NCBI GenBank assembly: GCA_963924555.1 | Contig: OZ004597.1 | Span: 5,102,404-5,166,403, forward strand | Source: Crambe crambe | Lineage: Eukaryota > Porifera > Demospongiae > Poecilosclerida > Crambeidae | Direction: 5' to 3' | Length of the DNA: 64,000 nt | Part shown: piece by piece, positions 36,001 through 42,632 of the stretch | Layout of the letters: each line of letters opens with the position of its first letter | How positions within the stretch are numbered: the stretch's first letter is position 1 | Program-made: the position numbers and the translations under genes | The notes under the pieces: model-generated | Told to the model about the DNA's origin: nothing | The model's database searches: none | What the model saw: only the letters and a program-made list of their open reading frames with translations

Positions 36001-36391
36001 AAGAGAGCAAGTCAGACGCATAGGAAATGTCCAATTGACCAAGTCAGATAGTTCTCACCCCACCCCTTCATCTTCTCCTGCCACTGTGAGGAAGTGGTCA
36101 CCAAGACCAGCAGCTTCACAAGAACCCAAGGAGCAAGAAGAAACCACACCAACAGGCAACACTCCCCCTGCCATAAGGAAATTAAGAGAACTGCAAAGAC
36201 GCAAGACTTCTCCTGCTGGCTCTCTCTCTTCCTCTCCCATCTATAAACTACCCATGTCACCTTCCAAAACTCAACCGACTTCACAGTCTGAGTCCCGTTC
36301 CAGTCCACCCAAAACTGATTCCAGTCCCAGTACACACAGTACCGATACAGGTTCTGGGAATGTGGCCAGACTAATATCTCGATTCCAGTAA
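1..36391 (+). CDS. Giant cadherin/TMEM132-like/cohesin-dockerin-like receptor tyrosine phosphatase (5' partial, 10 exons)
   Basis: This is a single-pass adhesion receptor with an intracellular protein tyrosine phosphatase. Exons I infer: <3-3932, 4380-22799, 22953-23084, 23138-23337, 23486-23735, 23901-24094, 24314-24401, 24466-24540, 30016-30194, 34312-36391. All junctions are GT-AG and phase-compatible, and together they give about 8,515 residues. The extracellular part holds three NDPP-type repeats, about 25 cadherin repeats in blocks of 8, 13 and 4, three TMEM132-like modules, and two FN3-like domains. The transmembrane helix is at 22647-22721. The PTP domain has the KNRY loop, the WPD loop, [10 protein letters not shown] and the Q-loop, so it should be active. 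Known families (from memory) include cadherin-PTP 'lefftyrins' and cohesin-bearing 'coherins' of choanoflagellates and sponges, and animal TMEM132. I do not know this exact combination. The joins across the two big introns (24541-30015 and 30195-34311) rest on PTP-domain continuity and phase, not on transcripts. Confidence 0.88.
3..3932 (+). CDS. Receptor exon: NDPP-type repeats, 8 cadherin repeats, start of TMEM132-like module 1
   Basis: The reading frame is open from the window edge, so the N-terminus and signal peptide lie upstream. Positions 3-1104 hold three repeats ending in VNDPP/VNDNPP, with the pattern L-x-Y-x-N then SVSDGS. They resemble CSPG-like or cadherin-like beta-sandwiches. 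Positions 1105-3587 hold eight cadherin repeats with DxNDNxPxF linkers, DRE or DFE motifs and DADxGxN calcium motifs. Linker calcium motifs are weaker in the sixth repeat (NEFAP). Positions 3588-3932 begin a different domain containing VWHDQPE, which recurs as VWHDEPE in module 2. The exon ends in phase 0 at CAA|GTGAGT. Reading on into the intron meets a stop two codons later. Confidence 0.9.
3588..8284 (+). other. Domain: TMEM132-like module 1 with cohesin-like, RxRR and dockerin-like parts
   Basis: Landmarks in order: VWHDQPE (about 3791-3811), a Cys pair with [12 protein letters not shown] (about 4386-4445), and a TMEM132-type cohesin-like segment (about 4550-4930). Next come VVNTAVLN (about 5080-5103), RVWYPNSPV (about 5313-5340) and QGWELRN with CSQQYQTA (about 5380-5435), which match the order of landmarks in animal TMEM132 ectodomains. 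BIG/Ig-like beta domains follow (about 5480-6960), then a second cohesin-like domain opening with [15 protein letters not shown] (about 6985-7390). The RxRR sites are at 7406-7417 and 7449-7460. The dockerin-like loops are at about 7519-7560 and 7663-7715. The closing motif is [11 protein letters not shown] (about 8215-8247). The family assignment rests on motif order recalled from TMEM132, so alignment is needed for exact borders. Confidence 0.75.
3933..4379 (+). other. Intron of the giant receptor gene (447 bp, phase 0)
   Basis: The donor is GTGAGT and the acceptor is TTAATAG. It joins two open frames in the same phase, in the middle of a domain that is continuous in module 2 (VWHDEPE through [14 protein letters not shown]), which supports the join. 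I see nothing else in it. Confidence 0.88.
4380..22799 (+). CDS. Receptor exon of 18,420 bp: three TMEM132-like modules, two cadherin blocks, FN3-like domains, transmembrane helix
   Basis: This is one uninterrupted coding exon of 6,140 codons. Order: rest of TMEM132-like module 1 (to about 8284), 13 cadherin repeats (about 8285-12294), module 2 (about 12295-16580), about 4 cadherin repeats (about 16581-17762), module 3 (about 17763-22045), two FN3-like domains (about 22046-22600), transmembrane helix (22647-22721), then a CMIRRRW stop-transfer and a short cytoplasmic start. Many N-glycosylation sequons are present. It enters in phase 0 (GTG ACC TGT is an internal codon run, not a start) and leaves in phase 0 at GTG|GTATGT. 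If the donor is skipped, the frame runs 17 more codons to a TAG at 22848-22850. Confidence 0.92.
8285..12294 (+). other. Domain block: 13 cadherin repeats
   Basis: Thirteen units of about 100 residues each end in variants of D-x-N-D-N-x-P-x-F. Examples are [27 protein letters not shown] and DINDNQPVF. Some units have lost the linker motif: the second ends in [10 protein letters not shown], the eighth in ESSPIPVF and the tenth in VNDFQPMF. These joints may bind less calcium and bend. The block lies between TMEM132-like modules 1 and 2. Confidence 0.92.
12295..16580 (+). other. Domain: TMEM132-like module 2
   Basis: It has the same order of landmarks as module 1: VWHDEPE (about 12541-12561), a Cys pair ending in TVPSVWF (about 12670-12729), LINTALLN (about 13339-13362) and [10 protein letters not shown] (about 13580-13610). 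[12 protein letters not shown] follows (about 13918-13953), and it closely resembles a conserved stretch of animal TMEM132 proteins. Then come [17 protein letters not shown] (about 15264-15314), RRRR at 15730-15741, RSRR at 15777-15788, two calcium-loop motifs (about 15850-15890 and 15971-16020) and [12 protein letters not shown] (about 16510-16545). Confidence 0.75.
16581..17762 (+). other. Domain block: about 4 cadherin repeats, some degenerate
   Basis: The units end in TNENDLPPF, in a degenerate LDVYLPSF, in [10 protein letters not shown], and in IQINTTD before module 3. The second unit is short and lacks the usual linker and DRE motif, so this block may be structurally irregular. Confidence 0.8.
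17763..22045 (+). other. Domain: TMEM132-like module 3
   Basis: Landmarks: a Cys pair ending in TLPDSWF (about 18150-18216), LLNTAVLS (about 18838-18861), RVYYPQIPL (about 19083-19110), [15 protein letters not shown] (about 20724-20768), NSKRS (about 21190-21204), and RQRR (about 21249-21260). It ends with CPSPPCPC before two calcium-loop motifs (about 21310-21352 and 21448-21500), then [11 protein letters not shown] (about 21976-22010). This module sits next to the membrane, where a TMEM132 ectodomain would sit. Confidence 0.75.
22046..22600 (+). other. Domain: two FN3-like domains before the membrane
   Basis: The segment contains [18 protein letters not shown] and later [31 protein letters not shown] and [10 protein letters not shown]. 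The second stretch is a typical FN3 strand pattern (W-x-x-P, G-x-I-x-x-Y-x-L-Y, N-S-A-G). The first is more diverged. Confidence 0.7.
22647..22721 (+). other. Transmembrane helix of the giant receptor
   Basis: Twenty-five hydrophobic residues starting [11 protein letters not shown] and ending LCCMI are followed at once by RRRW, a positive-inside stop-transfer. It separates about 7,400 extracellular residues from the cytoplasmic phosphatase. Confidence 0.95.
22841..22846 (+). promoter_or_regulatory. Possible intronic poly(A) signal overlapping the read-through stop
   Basis: AATAAA lies inside the intron that follows the transmembrane exon, immediately before the TAG at 22848-22850, and is followed by a T/G-rich stretch (about 22851-22911). 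This is the layout of a used cleavage site. It could end a short isoform with only a stub tail and no phosphatase. Confidence 0.35.
22953..24094 (+). CDS. Receptor juxtamembrane exons (four exons)
   Basis: The exons are 22953-23084 (phase 0 to 0), 23138-23337 (0 to 2), 23486-23735 (2 to 0) and 23901-24094 (0 to 2). The second encodes an acidic SSDSSDESD run. The third encodes a basic Ser-rich stretch with a tandem [10 protein letters not shown] and then LRRVSFSR, which fits a basophilic kinase site (RRxS). The fourth leads into the PTP domain. The intron 23085-23137 is only 53 bp. All junctions are GT-AG. The exons have no homology of their own that I recognise. The assignment rests on phase, splice sites and position between the membrane helix and the PTP domain. 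Confidence 0.8.
24314..24540 (+). CDS. Receptor PTP-domain exons, N-terminal part
   Basis: The two exons are 24314-24401 (phase 2 to 0) and 24466-24540 (0 to 0). They encode [17 protein letters not shown], the phosphotyrosine-recognition loop KNRY, and then [10 protein letters not shown] with SYIATQ, all hallmark motifs of classical PTP domains. The intron after ATQ falls just before the GPLP motif, at 24541. Confidence 0.95.
24889..25070. mobile_element. MITE with long terminal inverted repeats and TA target sites
   Basis: The ends CACTGCAAAAA and TTTTTGCAGTG are inverted copies. The similarity extends about 33 bp inwards with a few mismatches and small offsets. Both ends abut TA (24887-24888 and 25071-25072). 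At 182 bp with no coding capacity, it looks like a non-autonomous Tc1/mariner-type element. Confidence 0.82.
25353..26396 (+). CDS. RING and TRAF-type zinc-finger protein, no MATH domain (347 aa)
   Basis: This is an intronless TRAF-like protein, probably an E3-ligase-type or adaptor protein in the cytoplasm. The start is the ATG in ACCATGG, a strong Kozak context. Residues 20-57 form a RING-like finger with C20, C23, C35/C37, C42, C45, C54 and C57. The usual zinc-binding His position is Tyr39. Residues about 85-235 hold TRAF-type zinc fingers ([26 protein letters not shown]-x-NSCGEEV). Residues about 240-300 form a coiled coil ([14 protein letters not shown] onward). The C-terminal MATH/TRAF-C domain of animal TRAFs is absent, and the protein ends KDKHWLLD. 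It lies on the same strand inside an intron of the giant receptor gene. CTCCTGTAG at about 25332-25340 could be a 5' UTR splice acceptor. A poly(A) signal follows 226 bp after the stop. Confidence 0.88.
   Translation: MAQYELSGSQQLEQLLQMECSICLGQLNNPHLTDCGCGYSFCRDCISNIRSRTCPLCKCSFRITVANKRLERALLEVQVHCSYRNEGCKWVGKSSSLKEHLNLSPSVGTLLIGCGFVELLCRYCNESFCRGDLEKHHQECIHRPLTCEYCGHMSSYQEMKSHWSLCERYPIPCTNSCGEEVARYCLNEHLAKDCSMRVVDCSFAIVGCKAKLVHKYMKDHLLEEAGMHFLLQNEVHEKKLRDLQEKVEQQAKKHAEEVNSLRTELGKSNEKILSLERRMAELSQTKIKEEQFYKYDSIKKEMTVVRFKLESKSEKQAVGEVRRQIDKVGRDVVRIKALLKDKHWLLD
26622..26627 (+). terminator. Candidate poly(A) signal of the TRAF-like gene
   Basis: AATAAA lies 226 bp after the stop codon, on the same strand and in AT-rich sequence. 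Confidence 0.5.
26861..27390. mobile_element. Candidate short inverted-repeat element
   Basis: The ends CATACTTACCAACC and GGTTGGTATGTATG match as inverted copies in 13 of 14 positions. Repeated CCCTGGATTT motifs lie just inside both ends. At 530 bp it has no convincing coding sequence, so it is a possible non-autonomous transposon. Target-site duplication is not clear. Confidence 0.5.
28071..28120. mobile_element. Possible end of a pogo/Tigger-like element
   Basis: TACAGTAAAACCCCTGCATG followed by AGGGACACATTTGGGACC resembles the terminus of DNA elements of this type (compare TACAGTGGAACC at about 52540 and the full element at 61485-61648). No matching second end was found. Confidence 0.35.
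28195..28748. repeat. Minisatellite, about 38-bp unit, about 15 copies
   Basis: The diverged unit contains GTGTGGTCTCTAGTGAGCAG followed by GTCCTTAAAGAAGAGAAT. Several copies carry deletions. It starts about 75 bp after the pogo-like end, so it may have expanded from an element interior. Confidence 0.9.
29072..29295. repeat. Minisatellite, about 38-bp unit, about 5 copies
   Basis: The unit contains GAATGGCTGGGTTGGTTGAT and then CATTGGCCGTACCTATCT. Copies differ by substitutions and truncations. Confidence 0.85.
30016..30194 (+). CDS. Receptor PTP-domain exon, central part
   Basis: Phase 0 to 2. It encodes [40 protein letters not shown] and [10 protein letters not shown], the conserved core strands of a classical PTP domain (Q-GPLP, F-W-x-M-V-W, V-I-V-M-x-T, K-C-x-x-Y-W-P). 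The donor is AAAAT|GTAAGC. Confidence 0.95.
30269..30517. mobile_element. Candidate MITE with 15-bp inverted ends
   Basis: ACATAGGCGGAGGAA at the left matches the inverse of TTCCTCCACCTATGT at the right, with one mismatch. G-runs and C-runs sit inside the right end. At 249 bp it has no coding sequence. Confidence 0.65.
31182..31365. repeat. Minisatellite, 50-bp unit, 3 full copies and one truncated
   Basis: The unit starts AGGGGTGGAGCTTGAGGCTG. Copies at 31182, 31232 and 31282 look identical. The fourth, at 31332, carries an internal deletion. The near identity implies recent expansion. Confidence 0.95.
31930..32185. repeat. Irregular tandem repeat around CTTACCATGGTACTTACCTC
   Basis: Units of about 50-57 bp alternate ACTAGCTTACCATGGTACTT with CGCTTAAACCAGCTTACCTC. 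Copy lengths vary. Confidence 0.85.
32412..32582. repeat. Minisatellite, 15-bp unit, about 11 copies
   Basis: The unit is TAGCTAAATGCCCTG, with a common A-to-G variant (TAGCTGAATG). A short (CACT)n run follows at about 32593-32628. Confidence 0.93.
33068..33405. repeat. Minisatellite, 18-bp unit, about 18 copies
   Basis: The unit is TGCTAACCCCCTATATAC, nearly perfect, with a few 5-bp deletions (CTATATACTAACC). Confidence 0.95.
33885..34090. repeat. Minisatellite, 17-bp unit, about 12 copies
   Basis: The unit is CCCACCTCTCATAATTG, alternating with CCCACCCCTCATAATTG. Confidence 0.93.
34312..36391 (+). CDS. Receptor last exon: catalytic half of PTP domain and long Pro/Lys/Ser-rich tail
   Basis: The exon encodes [11 protein letters not shown] (WPD loop with the acid Asp), then [10 protein letters not shown] at 34526-34555 (catalytic Cys and Arg) and [12 protein letters not shown] (Q-loop). 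No second PTP domain follows. The tail of about 560 residues begins with a PPPPY motif (about 34769-34783), then poly-Pro, repeated KKVEPK units (about 35110-35390), a run of Glu (about 35590-35630), and basic Ser/Pro-rich sequence with SxxP clusters. It is probably disordered and acts as a scaffold for SH3/WW partners (inference). The stop is TAA after LISRFQ. The same bases read CCA|GTAAGT, so splicing to a further exon cannot be excluded. Confidence 0.88.
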
Positions 36392-36672
36392 GTAATTATT
36401 CAAGTACTGTAGTGATTTAATAATTTAGTGCTCAGATTAAAAGCAACTGTCAAGTTTGTGCACACTCTAGCTATGAAAATATGTTTTATACCACTGCTAC
36501 CTTATGATAATTTATTAGTTTTTATAATTATTTACTAACAGTTATTAATGACACACAATTGAAACAAGTTACCTCTTAAAGTAAATAATTAAGGACTTCT
36601 AACAGCTGGATCAAGGTTTTCTGGGTTCAAGTCACTTTGTGATAGTTCCAAGGAAGACTCGTGGTTTGATGA

Positions 36673-36678
36673 AATAAA
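36673..36678 (+). terminator. Candidate poly(A) signal of the giant receptor gene
   Basis: AATAAA lies about 280 bp after the stop, in AT-rich sequence with no competing gene. Confidence 0.45.
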
Positions 36679-37699
36679 CTTCTGTAATGATCGATCTACG
36701 TACACCAAATTTTAACCCTGGGGCTGTATCTAGTGTGTGTAGTCATGCAGTATGTTATGGAGAGCTAACTCCTCTAAAGTATTAACTTTTTTGTGAAGAG
36801 GTTGTCATGGTTACTCTGGTTCCCCATTTCTGGTTTGATGAAATAGTGTCTGTTATGACAAGATGGTTGCACTATCCCTAGGCACTATTCCCAGGGCTAC
36901 TAGCTAGTACTCATGAGTACCTAAGTGTGGGTGGCCAGGGGATTAATAGTGTTATGTACCCGCATGCAAAAGAACGAAAGAAAGAAAGAAAGAAGCAAAG
37001 AAGAAGAAGAAAAGAGGTGTTCTGATCATAAGTGCATAATAGAAAAGAGGTATCCAACCCTATATATTTCATTAAGCAATTCATGCCTACTCAGCAGTAA
37101 GTGTTGAGCCAATGATTTCAACAATGCATGTCCACTACATACACCTCCTAGAACATGAATACTATTAGCAGTATTGCTTCAGAGACAGAGCTAATATTCA
37201 TGCTCAAGGCTGTTGGGTTACCTCACACATGCATGTGCCAGCAAGCCTTGTCATTACCCTACCCCTCCCCACAGAAATGGACCAACCACATGGCCAGTCA
37301 TGCAGGCAAACACTGAACTCTATGAATACCATTAAAAGAGTCAAGGCTAGGATTCCTCGGATAAAAATCCCACAGCATATTGCAATATTGGGTGAAGGAA
37401 AGTGTGGATATATAAATACCTGAGACTAACTGTGCATGCAGCATTGTATTGACTATTTACATACCAAGACAATGCGTTTATTATGCTACTTGAGTTATGA
37501 ATAACTTTGGGGAGTTAGTAACTGTTGAAGTATGCATGTTGGTGGAAGGTGACTATGACTGTACTGTCCGAGTAAACAAGTATTGCCATAGCTACATCAG
37601 CTTAAATGGAGGCATAATTATGGCTATGGCCTTTTATGTATTAAGTCTTCATGGTGGAGATTTGTGAGAAGGGAAACATTAATTAAGGCAGTGGGGAAA

Positions 37700-37965
37700 T
37701 ATTGAGGCAAAACATTAAGACACCAGTCTTCAGTGGGGAACCTATTAAGTTTAAGGCACCAGTCTTCAGTGGGGAACCAGGCACTAGTCTTCAGTGGGAT
37801 AAGGTACCAGTCTTCAGTGGGTCTTCAGTGGGATAAGGCACCAGTCTTCAGTGGGTCTTCAGTGGGATAAGGCACCAGTCTTCAGTGGGATAAGGCACCA
37901 GTCTTCAGTGGGTCTTCAGTGGGATAAGGCACCAGTCTTCAGTGGGTCTTCAGTGGGATTTGTGA
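37700..37965. repeat. Tandem repeat around CACCAGTCTTCAGTGGG
   Basis: Units of about 17-34 bp combine AAGGCACCAGTCTTCAGTGG with an extra GTCTTCAGTGGGAT. Copy structure is irregular. Confidence 0.88.
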
Positions 37966-40900
37966 GAGGGACATTAATTAGGTACCAGTACGTCTTCAGT
38001 GGTAGCAGTCTTTAAATGGGGAAACATTTAAAGATGGAGCGAACACTGTAGTTGTCGACTCATATGTCAGGACCTAACTTGAGTGCTTAATGTTGCCATG
38101 GGGATCACCATACAAAGGGACTTACATCCTAGCTGTCATATCATACCCCCACCCCCAGCTAAATCTAAATTGCATAGCTACTTTAACTATAATTTTCCCA
38201 TCACTGACTGCACATTCGTAAGTATGTCTGTATGTAAAAAGAGTTATTTGGTTATGCATTAAGTACATGACTATTGTGTGGCATATATAAGTCTTGGCAC
38301 ATCATACTTATACTACTAAGTATGGGATAATCGCTACATACAAAAGTTGAATTGACTGATAACAGTTTGATCAACCGCTAATTGAGAGCAGAACAGCTTT
38401 TATAAGATCATTACTAGCTAAATACAAATCTTGCCAGCTAGACTCATTAACTACTAATAGCAGAATCCACCCACTCCGAATGGCATCACAGTACTGCAAT
38501 ACTTATCAGACATGGCTGAGCTATGACTTGCATTAATTCTCTCAAGCTAACAAATTTAAGTGATTGTTAATGTGGAGCCATTAACTACATGCCCAGAACT
38601 AACTCACTAACAGCTACTTGTCATCCTTAGTCAGAAAGCAGGTACAATAGCTGTTAAATAATGGGACCACCCGACCTGCGCCCTTGACTTAATTGAATTT
38701 GCAGTCAAGTCAGTGTACTTAAGATGTGATGAGGGTTAGTGGTAGAGACTCATGACTGTAAATGGTTGAGTGTCAGTGGTAAAGGGTTCAGGGGTTCAGG
38801 GCTCAGTGGTAAAGGGTTCAGGGGTAGTTTCAATGGGTTCCATACAGGGTAGGGTAGGGGTTTAGGGGTAGTTAGTTAGTAAGGATTCACAAAAAGGGGC
38901 TCAGAGGAACTATTGTACGATTCATGTCCCCTGATACACATTGCTTCCCCTATTATTAATTTAGTGATTTAACTGGTCGACTTGATAATGTAATGGTGCA
39001 AATTAAACACAAGAACTATCATAGTATTAGCTATAACTCTCAGCATTAGCTGGAACGGCAGAAGAATGTATAGCTCTTATCAAATCCCATTAGCTTTGCC
39101 TGGCTATCATATTAACTGTTGGTTGGCTATCATGTTAGTTATATCTGCTACTATCATGTTCTATCTGCTGGCTGGCTGCACTGGTATGTTATTTTATCCG
39201 AGCAAGCATGCATGGTGACCTCTTCTCTCATGAGGTTCAAATTCTGGGTGCTAGCTCTGTGGGGTCTCAAGTGACAAAATCTGTCACTGAGACCTTTGAG
39301 ATGCAACAGGTCAAATTCAAATCATGTGTGGTAAAGTGGCTTCTCATTCGACACAGGGTTTTCTTTGCATAGGAACATTATCCCCTGGTCTTAATCAAAG
39401 GCTCACTTGAATTGGAGGCATTATTGGAAGTATGCAGTGACCATACAAGGAAGTGAAGTAATTATAGACATGCCAACTTAACCACAAAATACAAATCTGA
39501 AGTGCGTGGACTCCAAGTCTCTCTATTGTGGAGGCTAGACTTGTATGGAAGTGGTATGTCTTGCTACTTTGACCTGAGGATTGTGCTTGGGGGGAGGAAC
39601 AAGCATATCATGGTCTTATAGAGGCTGCCCAGTTCAGCTACTTTGACCCCCAAGATACTATGTTGGGGGGGGGGGGGGGACCTTAATTAATATCTTCTTA
39701 TTGGATGCTGCCTAAACTTGAGGAGTTAGAATAAGCTTATGTGAAGCTATCTGAAATTTAATGGTCATTGTGTGATGCCATAGTAACTACATTTCAATGA
39801 CATCACACCTGTCCAGCTAGCTATGTATGGTAAGCTTGCAAACAGCTGAATTCTGTTCTAGAAAGATCTCAATTGCTTAGGAACCTGCACACAAATTAAT
39901 AACCCAATCCTCACAAGGGACAGTGCATAGTTTCAGATTAACCTAGTTACCATTTATAATATCAGTCCCCTGAGCACACACCATGCATAAATCCTCATAT
40001 ACTCATTGTGATCACTGTAGTAAATTCTTGGAAGTTTATGCTTGGTACCACAGGAACATCTGGTATGAAATACAATGAGATTAGCAACCGTCTCCATTTC
40101 CATATTTTACCTCGTGAGTGCAACTTCACAAAACCACAAAAATATACACTTGTAGACGTTTTCCCCCCCCTTTCTTTGAGCAGATCAGAGCATTGACTAA
40201 ACCCGCGAACACATTGCAAGTAGGATCTCATTATTTCTAAAAAAGTCAAATGTACAGAGACAAACAAAAGTGCAAAATATTGGCAACATAAATAAAATTA
40301 TTGCTATACACAAAAAAATGATAAGGACAGAGACATGGTTAGTTATACATGTATGGACATGTGGTGTAACAGACATGTACAGTGCAGGTGTGGGAACTGT
40401 TAATATAAAAGTATATTATGCCTTGCATGTCAATGCAAGTACAGATGTGGTGGTACGTGGTGTTACACATAATTATAAGAAAGGATTTTGAATGCTGGTA
40501 CAGAGTGAGGAGGATGGAGTATGATAATTTAAAGAAGTGCCTGGGGCTATACCAGTAGGCAGAAAGGAAGATTTAAAAAGTATGTATATCATTCACTTAA
40601 TAGAAGAAAGGAATAGGAGAGGTGGGAAAGCTTGGTAAAACGGCTTTTTTTTTCTTGATCAATTACGACAGACACATCAAATAAACGGCACAAAAAGAAA
40701 GAATGCCAATCTAAACCACCCACATTGAAGATACATAGATACACACACATAATATAGGACCTGAGTGAGGGGTGTGGCTAGGCCCCTAGTGTAGCATGTG
40801 GGATCATATCCCAGTGTTTGGAAAAGCAGAAATTAGAGATCAGAGGTGACTCCAATTGCTCAGAAAATTACAAAAATTCACACACAAACACACCCAGATG

Positions 40901-41004
40901 AGTCTCTTGGACTCAATCAGGGATAGACAGATGGATAGACAGAGGGACAGATAAGGAAGTGGGGTGAGCTCTCACCATTGTTTTTTGGTGGTGGTGAATT
41001 GAGT

Positions 41005-42306
41005 TCAGTGGGCCCAGTATGTGTTGGTGCTAGGTGGTATATTGTGTCCCTGCATCTCCCTCATGTAGGGATCGGCACGGAGGGCAGCGGAAGTGAGGGT
41101 GGGGTCAACAGGGGAGGTGGATGCAGGATGTCGTGCTTGGTACGACGTGTGGTTAGGAGGTGTGGTGTTATGCTGTTGCTGTTGCTGGTGATTGCTGTAT
41201 TGGGTTGTGGGTGTGGCATGGGTGTGGCCTGTTCCATTGTGTAGATGGTGTTGGTGGTGGTGATGATGGTGGTTGTTTGTTTGCTTGCTTTGGTCAAAGG
41301 AGAAGTCCAACGGTCCGTTTTCCAATTGCATCTCATTGCGGATGATGGTGTCCACATCACACTCGGGGAATCCAGGGCTAATCAGATCCATGTCAATGTC
41401 CTGTGGAATATTGTACTGATGGTTGTGATTCACGACAGGTTCTGAGCCCGAGCGTGGTCGAGCCATGGCTGCCGAGAGCGTAATGTGGAGGGGATGTGTC
41501 CCACTGCGTGTGGGTGTATAACATGTGGGTCTGGCTGCAGCTGCCTGGTGTGCCATGTGGTCTTCATAAGGGGGAGGGGGAGGGAGGTTTGAGTCAGTGG
41601 GCAGGTCAGTATCAGAGTAGTAGGTGCTACTGGAATAGCCTGAAGAGTCGATGGGACCGTTGAAGGTGAAGACAGGATGTGGACTCTTGTTATTGGGGGG
41701 GATTGCAGGACGAGGGGAGTTGAGAGAGGAGAGGGAAGACGAGGAACCCATTTGTTCCCGAGAGGATCGTAGATTGAGCTGAGCCAGCATGTCCACGCAT
41801 GTATTGGGGTCTCCAAAGTCTAGTGTGTCGCTGTCCAGGAGGGAAGGGTTGGAGCTGCTCAAGACATTGGCCCCTTGCTGGTCCAGACCTGGAGGGGAAA
41901 TGAGTGGGGAGACAGGCGTGGCATTGCGACTGTTCCTATGGAGGATGGGGGATTGCAAGACTGGGGAGTAGCACGGGGAGAGGTCTGAACCCGTGGGGGA
42001 GGGGCAAGAAGGATTGGGACTCCATGGTGGTTGGAGCTGGTGGCACAATGTTGGACTGTCACACGGGCTCGACAGGATGTTCTCTGTGGACGATCCTTTG
42101 CTCACTTTCTTCAGCTTTGATCGTTTTTCTCGCTTCCTAGTCTTTGGAGATGGGGCGTTGGTATTATCAACAGAGTGTGACCTCCTCCTGTTGGTCCGTC
42201 CAGACTTGGCATCAAGGTTCACCGTCCACCAGCTGCTTTTTCCTGACGTATCATTCTGTACTTTGACGAATCTGCTATGAAGAGAAAGGTTGTGCCGTAC
42301 GGAGTT
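41005..42306 (-). CDS. FOXO: FoxO transcription factor, exon 2
   Basis: It continues the forkhead domain with NSVRHNLSLHSRFVKV and SSWWTVN (residues 127-156). RRRSHSVDN follows (residues 166-174), the conserved Akt site of the forkhead C-terminal wing, overlapping the NLS region, and then KTRKREKRSKLKK (181-193). A second candidate Akt site is RPRSGS (409-414). ECDVDTIIRNEM and LDFSFD (about 441-464) match the FoxO transactivation motif that recruits coactivators. There is also a PPPPPY motif (about 369-373), a His-rich run and a Gln run near the C-terminus. The 3' end of the gene lies leftwards. No clear AATAAA on the minus strand was found nearby. Confidence 0.96.
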   Translation of the reverse strand, partial: NSVRHNLSLHSRFVKVQNDTSGKSSWWTVNLDAKSGRTNRRRSHSVDNTNAPSPKTRKREKRSKLKKVSKGSSTENILSSPCDSPTLCHQLQPPWSPNPSCPSPTGSDLSPCYSPVLQSPILHRNSRNATPVSPLISPPGLDQQGANVLSSSNPSLLDSDTLDFGDPNTCVDMLAQLNLRSSREQMGSSSSLSSLNSPRPAIPPNNKSPHPVFTFNGPIDSSGYSSSTYYSDTDLPTDSNLPPPPPYEDHMAHQAAAARPTCYTPTRSGTHPLHITLSAAMARPRSGSEPVVNHNHQYNIPQDIDMDLISPGFPECDVDTIIRNEMQLENGPLDFSFDQSKQTNNHHHHHHQHHLHNGTGHTHATPTTQYSNHQQQQQHNTTPPNHTSYQARHPASTSPVDPTLTSAALRADPYMREMQGHNIPPSTNTYWAH

Positions 42307-42632
42307 CTAAAGTGTGTGCAAAAGGAAAGAAAACAAACAAAAAAGCTTAGCAACTAAGAAGTCAATTATGGTTAATGCTTAATGGTTCCCAGGGCTGGCA
42401 TAACTACAAATAAACATTTAACAAATATAGACAAACTCAGCAACTCCATAAAGAATAGTGATTTGTGGACTGACTCATACATAAGGTGCATACGAGGCCC
42501 AGACAGACTGTGCACAATGGATGATAGCAGTAGCTGTTATGCTATTTGCATAGTTACAATACTGGGCACCAGTCTAGCTTGCTTGGTTACACTATGGATG
42601 TGATGAATACACAACTCTAGCCAGCTAGTTAC
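42307..42632 (-). other. FoxO intron (326 bp, phase 0)
   Basis: It splits the forkhead domain exactly between GWK and NSVRH, with donor GTAACT and acceptor TTTAG. From memory, vertebrate FOXO genes carry their long intron at this position, so it appears ancestral. Confidence 0.93.

Larger units (their letters stand above)
36392..41004. other. Non-coding region between convergent receptor and FoxO genes
   Basis: It holds the receptor 3' UTR at its left end and presumably the FoxO 3' UTR at its right end. I found no supported coding sequence. There is one minisatellite (37700-37965), a short G-rich repeat (about 38760-38870), and a G-run at about 39664-39679. Confidence 0.75.

Noticed and set aside
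40978..42280. Plus-strand open frames opposite the FoxO gene
   Set aside because: They are shadows of the FoxO exon 2 reading frame, with low-complexity translations of His and Gln codon runs.
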